Source of the DNA: Planctomycetota bacterium
Lineage (GTDB): Bacteria; Planctomycetota; Phycisphaerae; UBA1845
DNA length: 62,910 nucleotides
Direction: 5' to 3'
Assembly: GCA_016860685.1 (NCBI GenBank)
Contig: BOJX01000006.1
Span: 1-62,910, forward strand
In this document: positions 52,474 through 60,785 of the stretch, in pieces
Numbering within the stretch: position 1 is the first letter of the stretch
How the letters are laid out: each line of letters begins with the position of its first letter
Notes under the pieces: generated by a model
What the model was told of the DNA's origin: nothing
The model's database searches: none
The model's input: only the letters and a program-made list of their open reading frames with translations
Position numbers and translations under genes: made by a program

Positions 52474-53214
52474 ATGGAAATCACCGAGGTCGGGGTGCGC
52501 ATCGTCGAGCGGTCCGAGGACCGGCTCAAGGCCGTCTGCACCATGACGATCGACGATTGCTTCGTGGTGCGCGACATCAAAGTCGTGGAGGGGCAGACCG
52601 GATTGTTCGTGGCGATGCCCTCGCGCAAGAAGACCTCACGTTGTCACCAGTGCGGTCACAAAAATGAGATCCGCTCGCGTTTCTGCTCCGACTGCGGTGT
52701 CAAGCAGAATCCGGCGGCGCCGCGTAACAATCACAGTGAGCGGTCCGCGTCGCACACCGACATCGCCCACCCGATCAATACCGAGTGTCGCGAAATGATC
52801 CAGGAAGTCATTCTTGAGGCCTACCGGGAGGAGCTCGCGGAATACCTCGCGGAGCAGCAGGCGGACAGCGGATCCGGGATCCGCAGCGCCGTTGAAGCGG
52901 GAGCCGACGACTCGGACGACCGCATGACCGAACCGTCGTTTACGGCCGGGCTGGATGTGCCTTTCAACCCGCCGAAGTCGAAGCCGAAGGAGCAGCCCCA
53001 CGAGTCGCGCGCGGCCGGTGGATCGGAACGCCGCTCCGACCAACCTCGCGAGCACACCGCCACCCCACCGCGCGAACGAGACGCCGACCGACCGCGTCAG
53101 CGAGACGCCGACCGCCCGCGCGAGCGGGATCCCCGACCGGACAAACCCGAGCCTCGACGCCAGGAGAGCATCGCCGCGCACGCCGACGACGGATTCGCGT
53201 CAGGCATCTTCTAA
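52474..53214 (+). CDS. spoVG: SpoVG-family nucleic-acid-binding protein with inserted zinc ribbon and Arg-rich tail
   Basis: 246 residues; ATG 52474 follows GGGAGCAGC. The SpoVG core (MEITEVGVRIVE, IDDCFVVRDIKVVEGQTGLFVAMPSRK) is interrupted after VAMPSRK by a ~40-residue insert with a CHQCG/CSDCG zinc ribbon (52642-52695) and resumes at TDIAHPINTECREMIQEVIL. The C-terminal ~110 residues are disordered and rich in Arg, Asp and Pro, with repeats DADRPRQRDADRPRERD. SpoVG proteins bind DNA and RNA; the additions should increase nucleic-acid contact. Last gene of the hslV-hslU-ispE-spoVG run. Confidence 0.9.
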   Translation: MEITEVGVRIVERSEDRLKAVCTMTIDDCFVVRDIKVVEGQTGLFVAMPSRKKTSRCHQCGHKNEIRSRFCSDCGVKQNPAAPRNNHSERSASHTDIAHPINTECREMIQEVILEAYREELAEYLAEQQADSGSGIRSAVEAGADDSDDRMTEPSFTAGLDVPFNPPKSKPKEQPHESRAAGGSERRSDQPREHTATPPRERDADRPRQRDADRPRERDPRPDKPEPRRQESIAAHADDGFASGIF

Positions 53215-53817
53215 GTTGCAGCGTCCCCTGATGCGGAGGTCCGAAGCCCTCTTCTGAGATTGCAGCGGGCTGCGGCGTCCGGCGTTCTGCATATTCGGTT
53301 GATGTGATGCAACGTGTGATGAAGCCCGGGTGCGTCAGGGAGCGGTGGGGAAGCTGTTCTCGTTTCTCTCGGATTAATGTCGTCGCTCCGGGCTTCGATT
53401 CTTGCGCACCGGTATCCCAGCCCTGGCGCACCGGGCGGCCGTCCGGCGCCGCTTCGAGGGCTACGGCGCCCGCCGAGACAAGCTTCGCGCCAGACGAGCG
53501 GCGGCGAACGCAGGCCCGCGGAAGCGGCGCACGTCGGCTTAGGATCAGCGACTCCTGGTGATGGTCGGGGGGTATTTTCACATCCGCGGGTACTTTGCTG
53601 CACAAGAACGAAGAATGCTCCAGGTCAGTCGTTGTCTTTCCCTCCTGTGACGTTTCTGAATCAACGACTCGGGTCGGGGAGTCCCTGAAAACGGCTCGGC
53701 GACGCGAACTCACCCTTGTCAGCCGGTTGAAGAATCCGGGATCGGTCTTTGTGATGCCGGTTTTTCCCGATGAAATTCGCCCCTCGGAGGGAGGCGCACC
53801 CCTTTTTCAACGGGCCG
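53215..53817. other. Long intergenic region between convergent genes
   Basis: 603 bp without a credible gene. 53215-53720 shows only Arg/Pro-rich spurious frames. 53721-53816 is the second copy of the dispersed repeat. No obvious intrinsic terminator of spoVG was seen. Confidence 0.5.
53721..53816. repeat. Dispersed 95-bp MITE-like repeat, copy 2
   Basis: Inverted relative to copy 1 (11976-12070). Its ends are AGCCGGTTGAAGAA (53721-53734) and TTTTTCAACGGGCC (53803-53816); the interior has CGGGATCGGTCTTTGTGAT, CCGATGAAATTCGC and GGAGGGAGGCGCACCCC. It stops one base before the TGA of the minus-strand TIGR03790 gene. Confidence 0.8.
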
Positions 53818-56073
53818 TCATCCGCCGCAGGTTACCACGGCCGGTTGACGACAGTTAGGCGGGTCGAGGAGTTCAACGACGTGGTCGCCGAGGGGCTGGT
53901 TACTGAGGATGAGCTTCGCTTTGCGGTTCACCACATCGGCCGTGTGCTGCACGCCGTCGACGGCGAAGGCGAGCCTCGCGGCCTCATTGTCGTAGGTCGA
54001 GAAGATGACCACGACCTTGACCTTATTATTGCGGCACTTGGTCTTGTACTTGTCGATTTCTTCGCAAGGGACGTAAGCTCCGTATTCGAGCGTCACCGTG
54101 GCGACGTTGGACGCCGTGCCGTTGCCGAAGGCGCGGAAGGTGAAAGCGTCGGCGCCGCGGGCCGCGGGGTTCGGCTTGAGGAGGCGCGAAAGTCCGCCGC
54201 CTTCGATCGCGGCCTGCGCGGGCGGCGCGATGATCTCATAAGTCAGGTTCGGATCGTCGGGATCGAACGCCGGAAGTTCGACGAGGATCGGACGGTTGCG
54301 CGGTACGCGTCGCGTGTACCCGTAGGCGATGGGCGGCGCGGTGTCGGGCTGCGTCGAGGGCGGGTTTGCGTAGTCGATCGTGACCTCCAGCGCAGAGGAG
54401 AGTGCGGAACTTCCGTCGAGGTAGTCCGCCACCGCGTACACGCGGCTGACGCCCGCCCCGAGCGCTTCCGCACGGAATGCGGCCAGCATCGGAAATCCCG
54501 TCCCTGACGCCAGGACTCGCTCATTGTGCATAAGACGGACCTCGCGCACCGGTCCCCCACCGCCGTCGATTGTCGCCAAGAGGATGGATGATCGGTCGCC
54601 GGTGCGCGGCGACAGCGACAATCCGATGATCTTGCCGCTGTTGCTGACGTTCAACGTGCCCAGGAAGCGGCCCTGATTGCGCACGGTGCCGGTTTCGTAC
54701 GCGATGACGCGGACATCGTTCGGTCCGTCGGGCAGCGCGGTGGTGTCCAGAAGAAGCGACTCGCCCGGGCCCGCCTGTCCGTGAAGGACGCCGCCGACCA
54801 GCAGATCGAAGCCCGCTATCGCGCCGTCCGGACGATCCGTGGTCGCCTCGGGTGTCAATGCGATCGTGCCGCTGACCGTCCCTTCGGGAAAATCCGGGAC
54901 GGTGACCATCGGAAGATACGCAAACGGCTGCGTCAGCGGATCGCCGTAGCTGAGCACCTGAAACGGTACGTAACCCAGCGAGCGCAGACCGGCTTCGCCG
55001 AGCGTCAGACCGGCGTAGTACCAGACGTGGAAGAACGGATGCGGGAACTTTCCGGGGTAATTGCAGGGCTCTTCGACGGTTCCGTAGGAGCCGGCGGCGC
55101 CTTTGACGATCCAGCGTGACAGCTTCGTCTGTCCGCTCGTGTCGAAGGTCGCGGCGTAGCTGGTGAGATGATCGCCCATCGCGCCGGGCAGAAGGGTGAA
55201 ATCACCGCCGTCGATGTCGGGCGAAGCCCAGCCGGTCATGACGCCGAGGCCGTCGTGGCGTCCGAGCGGTAGCACGTCGTCGATCTGCTCCGCCTGCCCG
55301 CCGAGCTCGAGAATCATCTCAATCGCCCGGCTGAAATTGTTCTCGCGCGGACCGCTGCGCAGGGGGTCGGTCGTTTTCATGTAGTAGAACGTGCCGTCGG
55401 GATGGGTGCCGTCCGCGGCGACGGCGCGGTCGATCATCGCGATCGTCTCCTCGATCGTGTTGCCGCGCTCGCCGTCGTATCCGAGGAGCGCGCCGATGAA
55501 GTAGCGCTCGGCGTCATCGGCGCGGCTGCCGGTCCCGTTGCGGAAGCGGATGCTGCTGTCGAAGGCCTGCGGCGCCGTCACCGAGAAGTAGTGATTGCGC
55601 CGCGTGGAGCTGGAAGCGCCGCGGAGCACGTCCTCGGCGATGAATGACATCGTGAACGCCGACGAGGCCGAAAAGCGCGTCACGGATGAGCACCCGTCGG
55701 AGACAAGGTCGCGCGCGGGGACGTAAAACGCGCCGTGGGGAGCGATGACGACATAATCGATGTGCTCAAGAATCGCCCGGTTCCCGGCGGTGCCGAGCAA
55801 GGCCTCCTTCTGAAATCCTGCAAATGCTGCGAAACTGGCGGCTTGCGGCGACAAATACAGGATGTTCTGAGGCGGAATGTTGCGGGCCTGGACGTAGTAG
55901 TTTCCGACATAGAGCGAAGCCGGATTCGTGGGGTCGATGATGACGACCGCGTTCTCCGCCCCGCCGCCGGCCCAGACCACCGGTGTCGCGACCCCCACCA
56001 CCACCGCTACAGTGGTCGCGTGGATGATGCCGCATCGCGATCGACAACATGCTGCGAGCTTTTCCCGAATCAC
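53818..56073 (-). CDS. TIGR03790-family secreted protein with shared C-terminal domain
   Basis: 751 residues from GTG 56073, chosen because GGAAGGAGG lies seven bases upstream and it gives a clean signal peptide (TTVAVVVGVATPVVWA). The TIGR03790-type region (~35-430) has VVIIDPTNPASLYVGNYYV, RNIPPQNILYL, YVVIAPHGAFYV, GYVPFQVLSYGDPLTQPFAYLP. Ig-like and cadherin-like modules follow (~440-665), then the ~80-residue C-terminal domain (bases 53821-54069, starting CEEIDKYKTKC) also found on the subtilases. The family is uncharacterised and usually occurs in single copy. Probably cell-surface. Confidence 0.85.
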   Translation of the reverse strand: MIREKLAACCRSRCGIIHATTVAVVVGVATPVVWAGGGAENAVVIIDPTNPASLYVGNYYVQARNIPPQNILYLSPQAASFAAFAGFQKEALLGTAGNRAILEHIDYVVIAPHGAFYVPARDLVSDGCSSVTRFSASSAFTMSFIAEDVLRGASSSTRRNHYFSVTAPQAFDSSIRFRNGTGSRADDAERYFIGALLGYDGERGNTIEETIAMIDRAVAADGTHPDGTFYYMKTTDPLRSGPRENNFSRAIEMILELGGQAEQIDDVLPLGRHDGLGVMTGWASPDIDGGDFTLLPGAMGDHLTSYAATFDTSGQTKLSRWIVKGAAGSYGTVEEPCNYPGKFPHPFFHVWYYAGLTLGEAGLRSLGYVPFQVLSYGDPLTQPFAYLPMVTVPDFPEGTVSGTIALTPEATTDRPDGAIAGFDLLVGGVLHGQAGPGESLLLDTTALPDGPNDVRVIAYETGTVRNQGRFLGTLNVSNSGKIIGLSLSPRTGDRSSILLATIDGGGGPVREVRLMHNERVLASGTGFPMLAAFRAEALGAGVSRVYAVADYLDGSSALSSALEVTIDYANPPSTQPDTAPPIAYGYTRRVPRNRPILVELPAFDPDDPNLTYEIIAPPAQAAIEGGGLSRLLKPNPAARGADAFTFRAFGNGTASNVATVTLEYGAYVPCEEIDKYKTKCRNNKVKVVVIFSTYDNEAARLAFAVDGVQHTADVVNRKAKLILSNQPLGDHVVELLDPPNCRQPAVVTCGG

Positions 56074-56495
56074 CTGTCTGCCTCCTTCCCTTTCCGGGAG
56101 CACATCATACAACAAAAGATGTCCGGCTCGAACCGGCAGCAGACGGATACGGTGATGGATTCCGGGTTTGCGCGTTATCGCGCAGATCAAATCATCTGCG
56201 CGCAGGTGCGGGTCGACGCGTCCACGCTTAGCAGGGGAATCGCGACGGCGAGAAAGGGTTATCGGGCGGTTCTCCTTCGACGAGGATCATATCCTCGGCG
56301 CGAACGTCGGCGACTTCATCCTCGCGTGGCCTCGGGGATCGTCGGCGTCGGTCCGGTCGCGCGGGAAACGCCCAGTACCGCGCTCACGACGACGATCCCC
56401 GCAATGTCAAAGAATCCGCTCCCTCACGGTCGCGGTGCGGTAGGAGGGGCGCCCGCTCGCACACGGTTGCGGTACGGTCTTGAGACAGCGTGTTA
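56074..56495. other. Intergenic region, promoter side of the TIGR03790 gene
   Basis: 422 bp with no credible gene. A candidate minus-strand -10 box is at 56104-56109. The remainder separates the TIGR03790 gene from the 3' end of the anti-sigma-like gene and shows nothing further. Confidence 0.5.
56104..56109 (-). promoter_or_regulatory. Candidate -10 element of the TIGR03790 gene
   Basis: TATGAT on the minus strand, placing a transcript start near 56097 and leaving a short leader that contains the GGAAGGAGG ribosome binding site. The -35 region is weak. Confidence 0.35.
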
Positions 56496-56966
56496 TTATT
56501 GCCGCGCGTCGGTTGTGGCCGAAACCTGAAGGCGGTGAAAATCGGCCAGGTCGATGTCGCCGTCGCCGTCGAGGTCGTAGGGGCGGCAGGAGGCATCGAC
56601 GAGCATGCCGGGACCGCTGAAGCACTCGGGGAACTTCAACAGAGAGAGCCGCTGCTGACTCGTTGTGCCGGTCGGGTTTCCGCCTGCGAGAGGGCTCAAA
56701 GCGCCGCCGGAGTCGGGTTCGACTGAGAATCCTCCGCGGAAGGTGATCCACAGTAGCAGGGTGGCGGCTGCCGCCAGGACGCCGCCGCCCGTCAGCAGCA
56801 GACGCCCCCGTCGCCGGCGGGTTGGGACCACGCGAACCGCATGTTGACTGGTGGCGCGGGCAAGAACCTTGTCCACCGGCGTTGGCGCGAAGACGCCGCA
56901 GGACTGGGCCTCAAGAAGCTCGGTCAGGATCGCCTCGGCGTCGCGTTGATCTCTTCCCTGCTTCAT
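56496..56966 (-). CDS. Anti-sigma-factor-like membrane protein with dockerin-like motif
   Basis: 156 residues from ATG 56966; the frame runs upstream to GTG 57134, but that part uses codons rare in this genome (ATA, TTA, AGG, CGA) and is Arg-rich, so it is rejected. A cytoplasmic N-terminus (DAEAILTELLEAQSCGVFAP) is followed by one transmembrane helix (LLLTGGGVLAAAATLLLWI) and an external part ending in DLDGDGDIDLADFHRLQ, a dockerin/EF-hand-like calcium loop. Position just downstream of an ECF sigma factor supports an anti-sigma role, though no zinc-binding HxxxCxxC motif is seen. Confidence 0.7.
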   Translation of the reverse strand: MKQGRDQRDAEAILTELLEAQSCGVFAPTPVDKVLARATSQHAVRVVPTRRRRGRLLLTGGGVLAAAATLLLWITFRGGFSVEPDSGGALSPLAGGNPTGTTSQQRLSLLKFPECFSGPGMLVDASCRPYDLDGDGDIDLADFHRLQVSATTDARQ

Positions 56967-57146
56967 GACTTTGTGCTCGGCGACCGGATGAACCCCCAGC
57001 GCCCGGCAGCGCCGTAATATCTGTCGCCGCCGACGCCGCGAGGCGCGAAACGCCCGCTTCCTGAAGGGGGTGGTTCGGTATTGCAGCGGCGTCCTTGTTC
57101 GGCTGGATGCCCCCCGGAAAGGAATCTGCGTCACGGATCGACTCGT

Positions 57147-57734
57147 TTACCGGTCAGGCCACCCGGCTCGAATCTTGTCCTTGAGGGTCGCCCAGACGGA
57201 TCGGAGGGTGGATTCCGGCATGTCGAGCCGTCGGGCGGCCTCGGTCCACCGTCGATCCAGAATCAGAGGCAGCTCAGCCAGTACCCGACGATCCGGCTCC
57301 TCCAGGCCGGCGAGGATTTCACGGAGGCGGTTCAGTTCCTCGAAGCGCTCGATGATGGTGGAAGCATCATCGGATAAGTCGTTTTCGGAGGTCCGCTGCT
57401 GTGCATATCGGACGGCTCTGGCGATCGCGCGATCCTCGGTTCGCACGGCACTGATCGTCCGGTTCCGCGCGAGCGTGACGAGCAGGCCGGGCAGGTTGTC
57501 GGGTACTGCCCGGTCGGACCGCACCCTCTCGGCCAGCGCCGCCCAGCAGGAGGCGGCGATGTCGTCGAGCCACGCGGGATCGGCGCGACAGCGGTCACGA
57601 GAGAAGCGAAAGACGGTGTACCGGATCAGGGCGTCGTGGCGGCGCATCAGGGTGCGAAGCGCGTCTTCGGACCCCGCGTTGATTTGCGCCAGAAGTTCTA
57701 CGTCCGTCGGTTCGACGTTCACGGTGGGAGGCAT
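57147..57734 (-). CDS. ECF-type RNA polymerase sigma factor
   Basis: 195 residues from ATG 57734. Region 2 is seen as LRTLMRRHDALIRYTVFRFSRD ... with LPGLLVTLARNRTISAVRTE (20-residue excerpts), and region 4 as LAELPLILDRRWTEAARRLD and PESTLRSVWATLKDKI. The frame extends to 57815, but this would run into the promoter of the divergent cysteine-leader transcript. Adjacent to an anti-sigma-like gene downstream. Planctomycetes have many such lineage-specific ECF factors; the regulon is unknown. It is divergent from the cys/siroheme operon. Confidence 0.82.
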   Translation of the reverse strand: MPPTVNVEPTDVELLAQINAGSEDALRTLMRRHDALIRYTVFRFSRDRCRADPAWLDDIAASCWAALAERVRSDRAVPDNLPGLLVTLARNRTISAVRTEDRAIARAVRYAQQRTSENDLSDDASTIIERFEELNRLREILAGLEEPDRRVLAELPLILDRRWTEAARRLDMPESTLRSVWATLKDKIRAGWPDR

Positions 57735-57818
57735 TGTAACTTGAGACCCTGTCGGCGGCGGACTACCGCGGTCGGTTTTCGGGAGGTCCGTCCGGATTCC
57801 GGGGTTCCGGGGCACCCC

Positions 57819-57845
57819 TTGACATCGGTTGGACCGTCGTATAAG
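57819..57845 (+). promoter_or_regulatory. Promoter of the cysteine-leader transcript
   Basis: A perfect TTGACA at 57819-57824 and TATAAG at 57840-57845, with a slightly short 15-bp spacer. The expected start point near 57852 lies only about six bases before the leader ATG, so the mRNA would be nearly leaderless. Confidence 0.6.
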
Positions 57846-57857
57846 CTCTCATCGAGT

Positions 57858-57986
57858 ATGAGTCTGAGCGGATTCCAGCATGTTCTCGGTCCCGCGCCCG
57901 TTTCGGCGCGGTATCCGGTCGCGCAGGGGGTCTGCATGTGTTGTTGCGGTTGTTGTCCGCCGTTAACAGGGGGGACACTGACCTAG
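57858..57986 (+). CDS. Cysteine-rich leader peptide of the cys/siroheme operon
   Basis: A 42-codon frame starting ATG 57858 and ending TAG 57984-57986. Residues 26-33 read CMCCCGCC: six cysteines in eight codons (57933-57956), preceded by VAQGV and followed by PPLTGGTLT. It has no ribosome binding site but lies within ~6 nt of the predicted transcript start. A strong intrinsic terminator begins 40 bp later and cysH 118 bp later. The arrangement is that of an amino-acid attenuator leader, with cysteine as the sensed amino acid and sulfate reduction as the controlled pathway. Polycysteine leaderless reading frames with this job are known in mycobacteria; finding one in a planctomycete-like genome would be new to me. 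Confidence 0.75.
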   Translation: MSLSGFQHVLGPAPVSARYPVAQGVCMCCCGCCPPLTGGTLT

Positions 57987-58025
57987 CGGCAACGCACTCA
58001 CCGACTCAACAACCAGGTGATGTTC

Positions 58026-58060
58026 AAGCCCGCGGGACGTGTCCCGCGGGCTTTCTTGTT
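58026..58060 (+). terminator. Intrinsic terminator between cysteine leader and cysH (attenuator)
   Basis: AAGCCCGCGGGA (58026-58037), loop CGTG, TCCCGCGGGCTT (58042-58053): a perfect 12-bp stem followed by TCTTGTT. It stands after the leader stop and before cysH, where it would block the operon unless antiterminated. Competing pairings are listed under findings. Confidence 0.85.
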
Positions 58061-58103
58061 GCGCCCGGACCGGCGGGGTCTGAAGAGTTCGGAAGGACCG
58101 AGA

Positions 58104-58862
58104 ATGAAAGACGCATCCGTGTCAATTGACATCGGAGACGGCGACCGCGCGTCGCCGCGGGAAACGGTGCCGGGGTTGTCGAGGCTGGGAGAGCTGACCC
58201 CCACGCAGGAGTTGATTTCGTGGGCGTTGCGGCGCTTCGCGAATCATGAGGTGGTTCTGACCACTTCATTCGGGATGGAGGGCTGCGCCCTGATCGACAT
58301 GGTGGCGCGGGAGCAGCGTCCGCTGACCGTCGTGTACCTGGACACGATGTTTTTCTTTCCCGAAACGTACGCCCTGCGCGATGAGATGATCCGGCGCTAC
58401 CCGCACCTTCGTTTCGAGAACCGGGGGACGACGCTGACGCCCGAGGAGCAGGAGCGGCGGCACGGTCCGCAGTTGTGGCGGACGAATCCGACGTTGTGCT
58501 GCCAGATCCGCAAGGTGGATCCGATGATCAGCGCGCTGGCGGGCGTGGACGTCTGGATCACGGGACTGATGCGCAGTCAGTCGGCGACGCGTGCGAACAT
58601 CAACGTGATGGAGTGGGACTGGAAGTACCAGGTGCTCAAGTTCAACCCGTTGACGCACTGGTCGCGGGAGCGGGTCTGGACGTACATCCGGGAGAACCGT
58701 GTTCCCTACAACAAGCTGCACGAGCAGGGCTACCCGACGATCGGCTGCACCCACTGCACCAAACCGGTCGAAGGATCGAAGCTCGGGGAGTACACGCGTG
58801 CGGGGCGCTGGGTGGATTTTGAGAAGACGGAATGCGGTCTGCACGGTGGCGCGGGCATTTGA
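58104..58862 (+). CDS. cysH: Adenylyl-sulfate (APS) reductase, assimilatory type
   Basis: 252 residues. ATG 58104 is taken (GAAGGA upstream); the frame opens at GTG 58017 but would translate through the terminator. Reduces APS (or PAPS) to sulfite. Features are the substrate loop TTSFGMEGCALIDMV, VYLDTMFFFPETY, and the ECGLH catalytic-cysteine motif near the C-terminus. The pairs CCQIRK and GCTHC are the [4Fe-4S] ligands typical of APS-using enzymes, so APS is the more likely substrate. It is followed 15 bp later by sulfite reductase. Confidence 0.95.
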   Translation: MKDASVSIDIGDGDRASPRETVPGLSRLGELTPTQELISWALRRFANHEVVLTTSFGMEGCALIDMVAREQRPLTVVYLDTMFFFPETYALRDEMIRRYPHLRFENRGTTLTPEEQERRHGPQLWRTNPTLCCQIRKVDPMISALAGVDVWITGLMRSQSATRANINVMEWDWKYQVLKFNPLTHWSRERVWTYIRENRVPYNKLHEQGYPTIGCTHCTKPVEGSKLGEYTRAGRWVDFEKTECGLHGGAGI

Positions 58863-58877
58863 GGCGACGATAAGCGC

Positions 58878-60614
58878 ATGAGCGAAGATCAGAACAAGGC
58901 GGAATCGAAAGTCGAGGGACACAAGAAGGCCTCGCGTCACCTGCGCGGCACGATCGCCGAGACGCTCCGCGCCGATGCACCGGCGTTCGACGAGGCGGAC
59001 GCCAGCCTGCTCAAGTTTCACGGGGTGTACCAGCAGGACGACCGCGACGTGCGTCAGGAGCGGCGGAAAGCGGGGCTGGGCGAGAAGACGATGTTCATGG
59101 TGCGGCTGGCGATTCCCGGCGGGGCGCTCTCCGCTGAGCAATACCTGCGCCTGGATGAACTGGTGGATCGTCATGAGTTCCGGTCGATGCGCGTGACGAC
59201 GCGCCAGGGGATTCAGTTTCACGGAGTGCTCAAGCACGACCTGAAGGAGACGATCGCCGCCGTGAACCGGTCGCTGCTGACGACGCTGTCGGCCTGCGGG
59301 GACGTCGAGCGGAACGTGATGACCTGTCCCGCGCCGCTGGCCGACCGTGATCACGTGCATCTGCGGGAGCTTGCCGACGCGATCGCCCGCGATCTGCGTC
59401 CGCAATCGAAGGCGTATTTCGAGATCTGGCTTGACGAGGAGAAGGTCGCCACGACCGAGGGGGAAGAGCCGTTTTACGGAGACCGGTACCTGCCGCGCAA
59501 GTTCAAGACCGGGATCGCGCTGGCGTCGGACAACTGCATCGACGTGTACTCGTACGACTGCGGACTGGTGGCGATCACGGAGGGTGCGGCGATCCGCGGG
59601 TTCAACCTCGTCGTCGCCGGCGGGCTGGGGATGACGCACAACAAGCCGGACACGTTTGCCGCCCTGGGACAGACCGTCGCGTTCATTGAACCGGCGCATG
59701 CCGTCGAGGCGGTCCGCGCCGTCTGCGCCGTGTTCCGCGATTACGGCAACCGTGTCGATCGGCGCCACGCCCGGCTGAAATACCTGCTGGAGCAGTGGGG
59801 TCTTGACGGATTCCGCGAGGCGTATGCGCGATATGTCAACTTCCCGCTGCATCCGCCGGTCGTCCTGGCGGAGCCGGCGTGCGATGATCATCTGGGCACG
59901 CATCAACAGAGCGACGGTCGGTACTTTCACGGTGTTTACATCGAGAACGGGAGAATCATCGACTCCGACGGATGCCGGATGCGCTCGGCGCTTCGTACGA
60001 TCATGCGGGAGCTTCGCCCGGGCGTTCGCCTCACGCCGCATCAGAACATGCTCCTGACGGACCTGACCGAGGCGCAGGTGGCGCGAGTCGAGGGGCTGCT
60101 GCGCGACCACGGCGTGCGCCTCGCGGGAGAACTCTCGGCTGCGCGGCGGTATTCGATGGCGTGTCCCGCGCTGCCGACATGCGGGCTGGCGATGGCGGAG
60201 TCGGAGCGGCTGATGCCGTCGGTGGTGGACGCCTTCGAGGCGGAACTGACGCGGCTGGGGCTGCGTGACGCGCCGCTGACGATGCGCATGACGGGTTGTC
60301 CTAACGGGTGCTCGCGGCCTTATACGGCGGACATCGCTTTCGTGGGACGCAAACCCGACGTTTATCACGTTTACGTGGGGGGTAACCTGGCGGGGATTCG
60401 GATGGCGGACCTTTTTGCGGCGGATGTTGCGACCGAGGCGCTGGTTCCGACGTTGCGTCCGCTGCTGGAAGCGTGGGCGCGGGATCGCGGCGTCGGGGAG
60501 TCGCTGGGGGATTATTACCAGCGTCTGCTCGCGCCGGCGCAATCGCGGTGGAAAATCACGGGAAAGGAAGATGAGACGCGGGGGCTGGTGCAGATTCGGC
60601 TTGCGGGCCGGTGA
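58878..60614 (+). CDS. sir: Sulfite reductase (ferredoxin type), siroheme/[4Fe-4S] protein
   Basis: 578 residues; reduces sulfite to sulfide. The nitrite/sulfite reductase repeats are present: RVTTRQGIQFHGVLKHDLK, NVMTCPAP, then the siroheme/cluster-binding cysteines CPALPTCGLA (CX5C) and TGCPNGCSRPY (CX3C), and VYHVYVGGNLAG. Length and single-polypeptide form fit ferredoxin-dependent Sir or the hemoprotein CysI. Nitrite reductase is excluded mainly by the cysH neighbour and sulfur context. ATG 58878 is 15 bp after the cysH stop. Confidence 0.93.
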   Translation: MSEDQNKAESKVEGHKKASRHLRGTIAETLRADAPAFDEADASLLKFHGVYQQDDRDVRQERRKAGLGEKTMFMVRLAIPGGALSAEQYLRLDELVDRHEFRSMRVTTRQGIQFHGVLKHDLKETIAAVNRSLLTTLSACGDVERNVMTCPAPLADRDHVHLRELADAIARDLRPQSKAYFEIWLDEEKVATTEGEEPFYGDRYLPRKFKTGIALASDNCIDVYSYDCGLVAITEGAAIRGFNLVVAGGLGMTHNKPDTFAALGQTVAFIEPAHAVEAVRAVCAVFRDYGNRVDRRHARLKYLLEQWGLDGFREAYARYVNFPLHPPVVLAEPACDDHLGTHQQSDGRYFHGVYIENGRIIDSDGCRMRSALRTIMRELRPGVRLTPHQNMLLTDLTEAQVARVEGLLRDHGVRLAGELSAARRYSMACPALPTCGLAMAESERLMPSVVDAFEAELTRLGLRDAPLTMRMTGCPNGCSRPYTADIAFVGRKPDVYHVYVGGNLAGIRMADLFAADVATEALVPTLRPLLEAWARDRGVGESLGDYYQRLLAPAQSRWKITGKEDETRGLVQIRLAGR

Positions 60615-60785
60615 CGGCGGTGCGGTTCTGCGCAGCGACCGGGACGGCGAACCTCGGGACGTCGACGCAAGACCTGCGGATCGACAACGCAGGAAACCGC
60701 TTCCTCACCCTTGTCCTTGCTGCGCGACGTAACGAGCAGTCGGGCGCGGCTTTGTTGAGCAACACGATTCCGGAGACAACGGCTG

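Noticed and set aside
53304-53561. Possible small protein between spoVG and the TIGR03790 gene
   Set aside because: No ribosome binding site; composition is Arg/Ser/Pro-rich and equal to that of other spurious frames in the same stretch.
56967-57134. N-terminal extension of the anti-sigma-like protein
   Set aside because: Very Arg-rich, with codons rare in this genome (ATA, TTA, AGG, CGA); ATG 56966 begins a natural-looking sequence.
58017-58103. N-terminal extension of CysH starting at GTG 58017 or ATG 58020
   Set aside because: It would translate through the terminator hairpin, has no similarity to the CysH family, and ATG 58104 has a proper ribosome binding site.
60615-60785. A separate short gene between sir and hemA
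   Set aside because: Only unnatural frames are present, and the longer one overlaps hemA in another frame; treated as an untranslated spacer.
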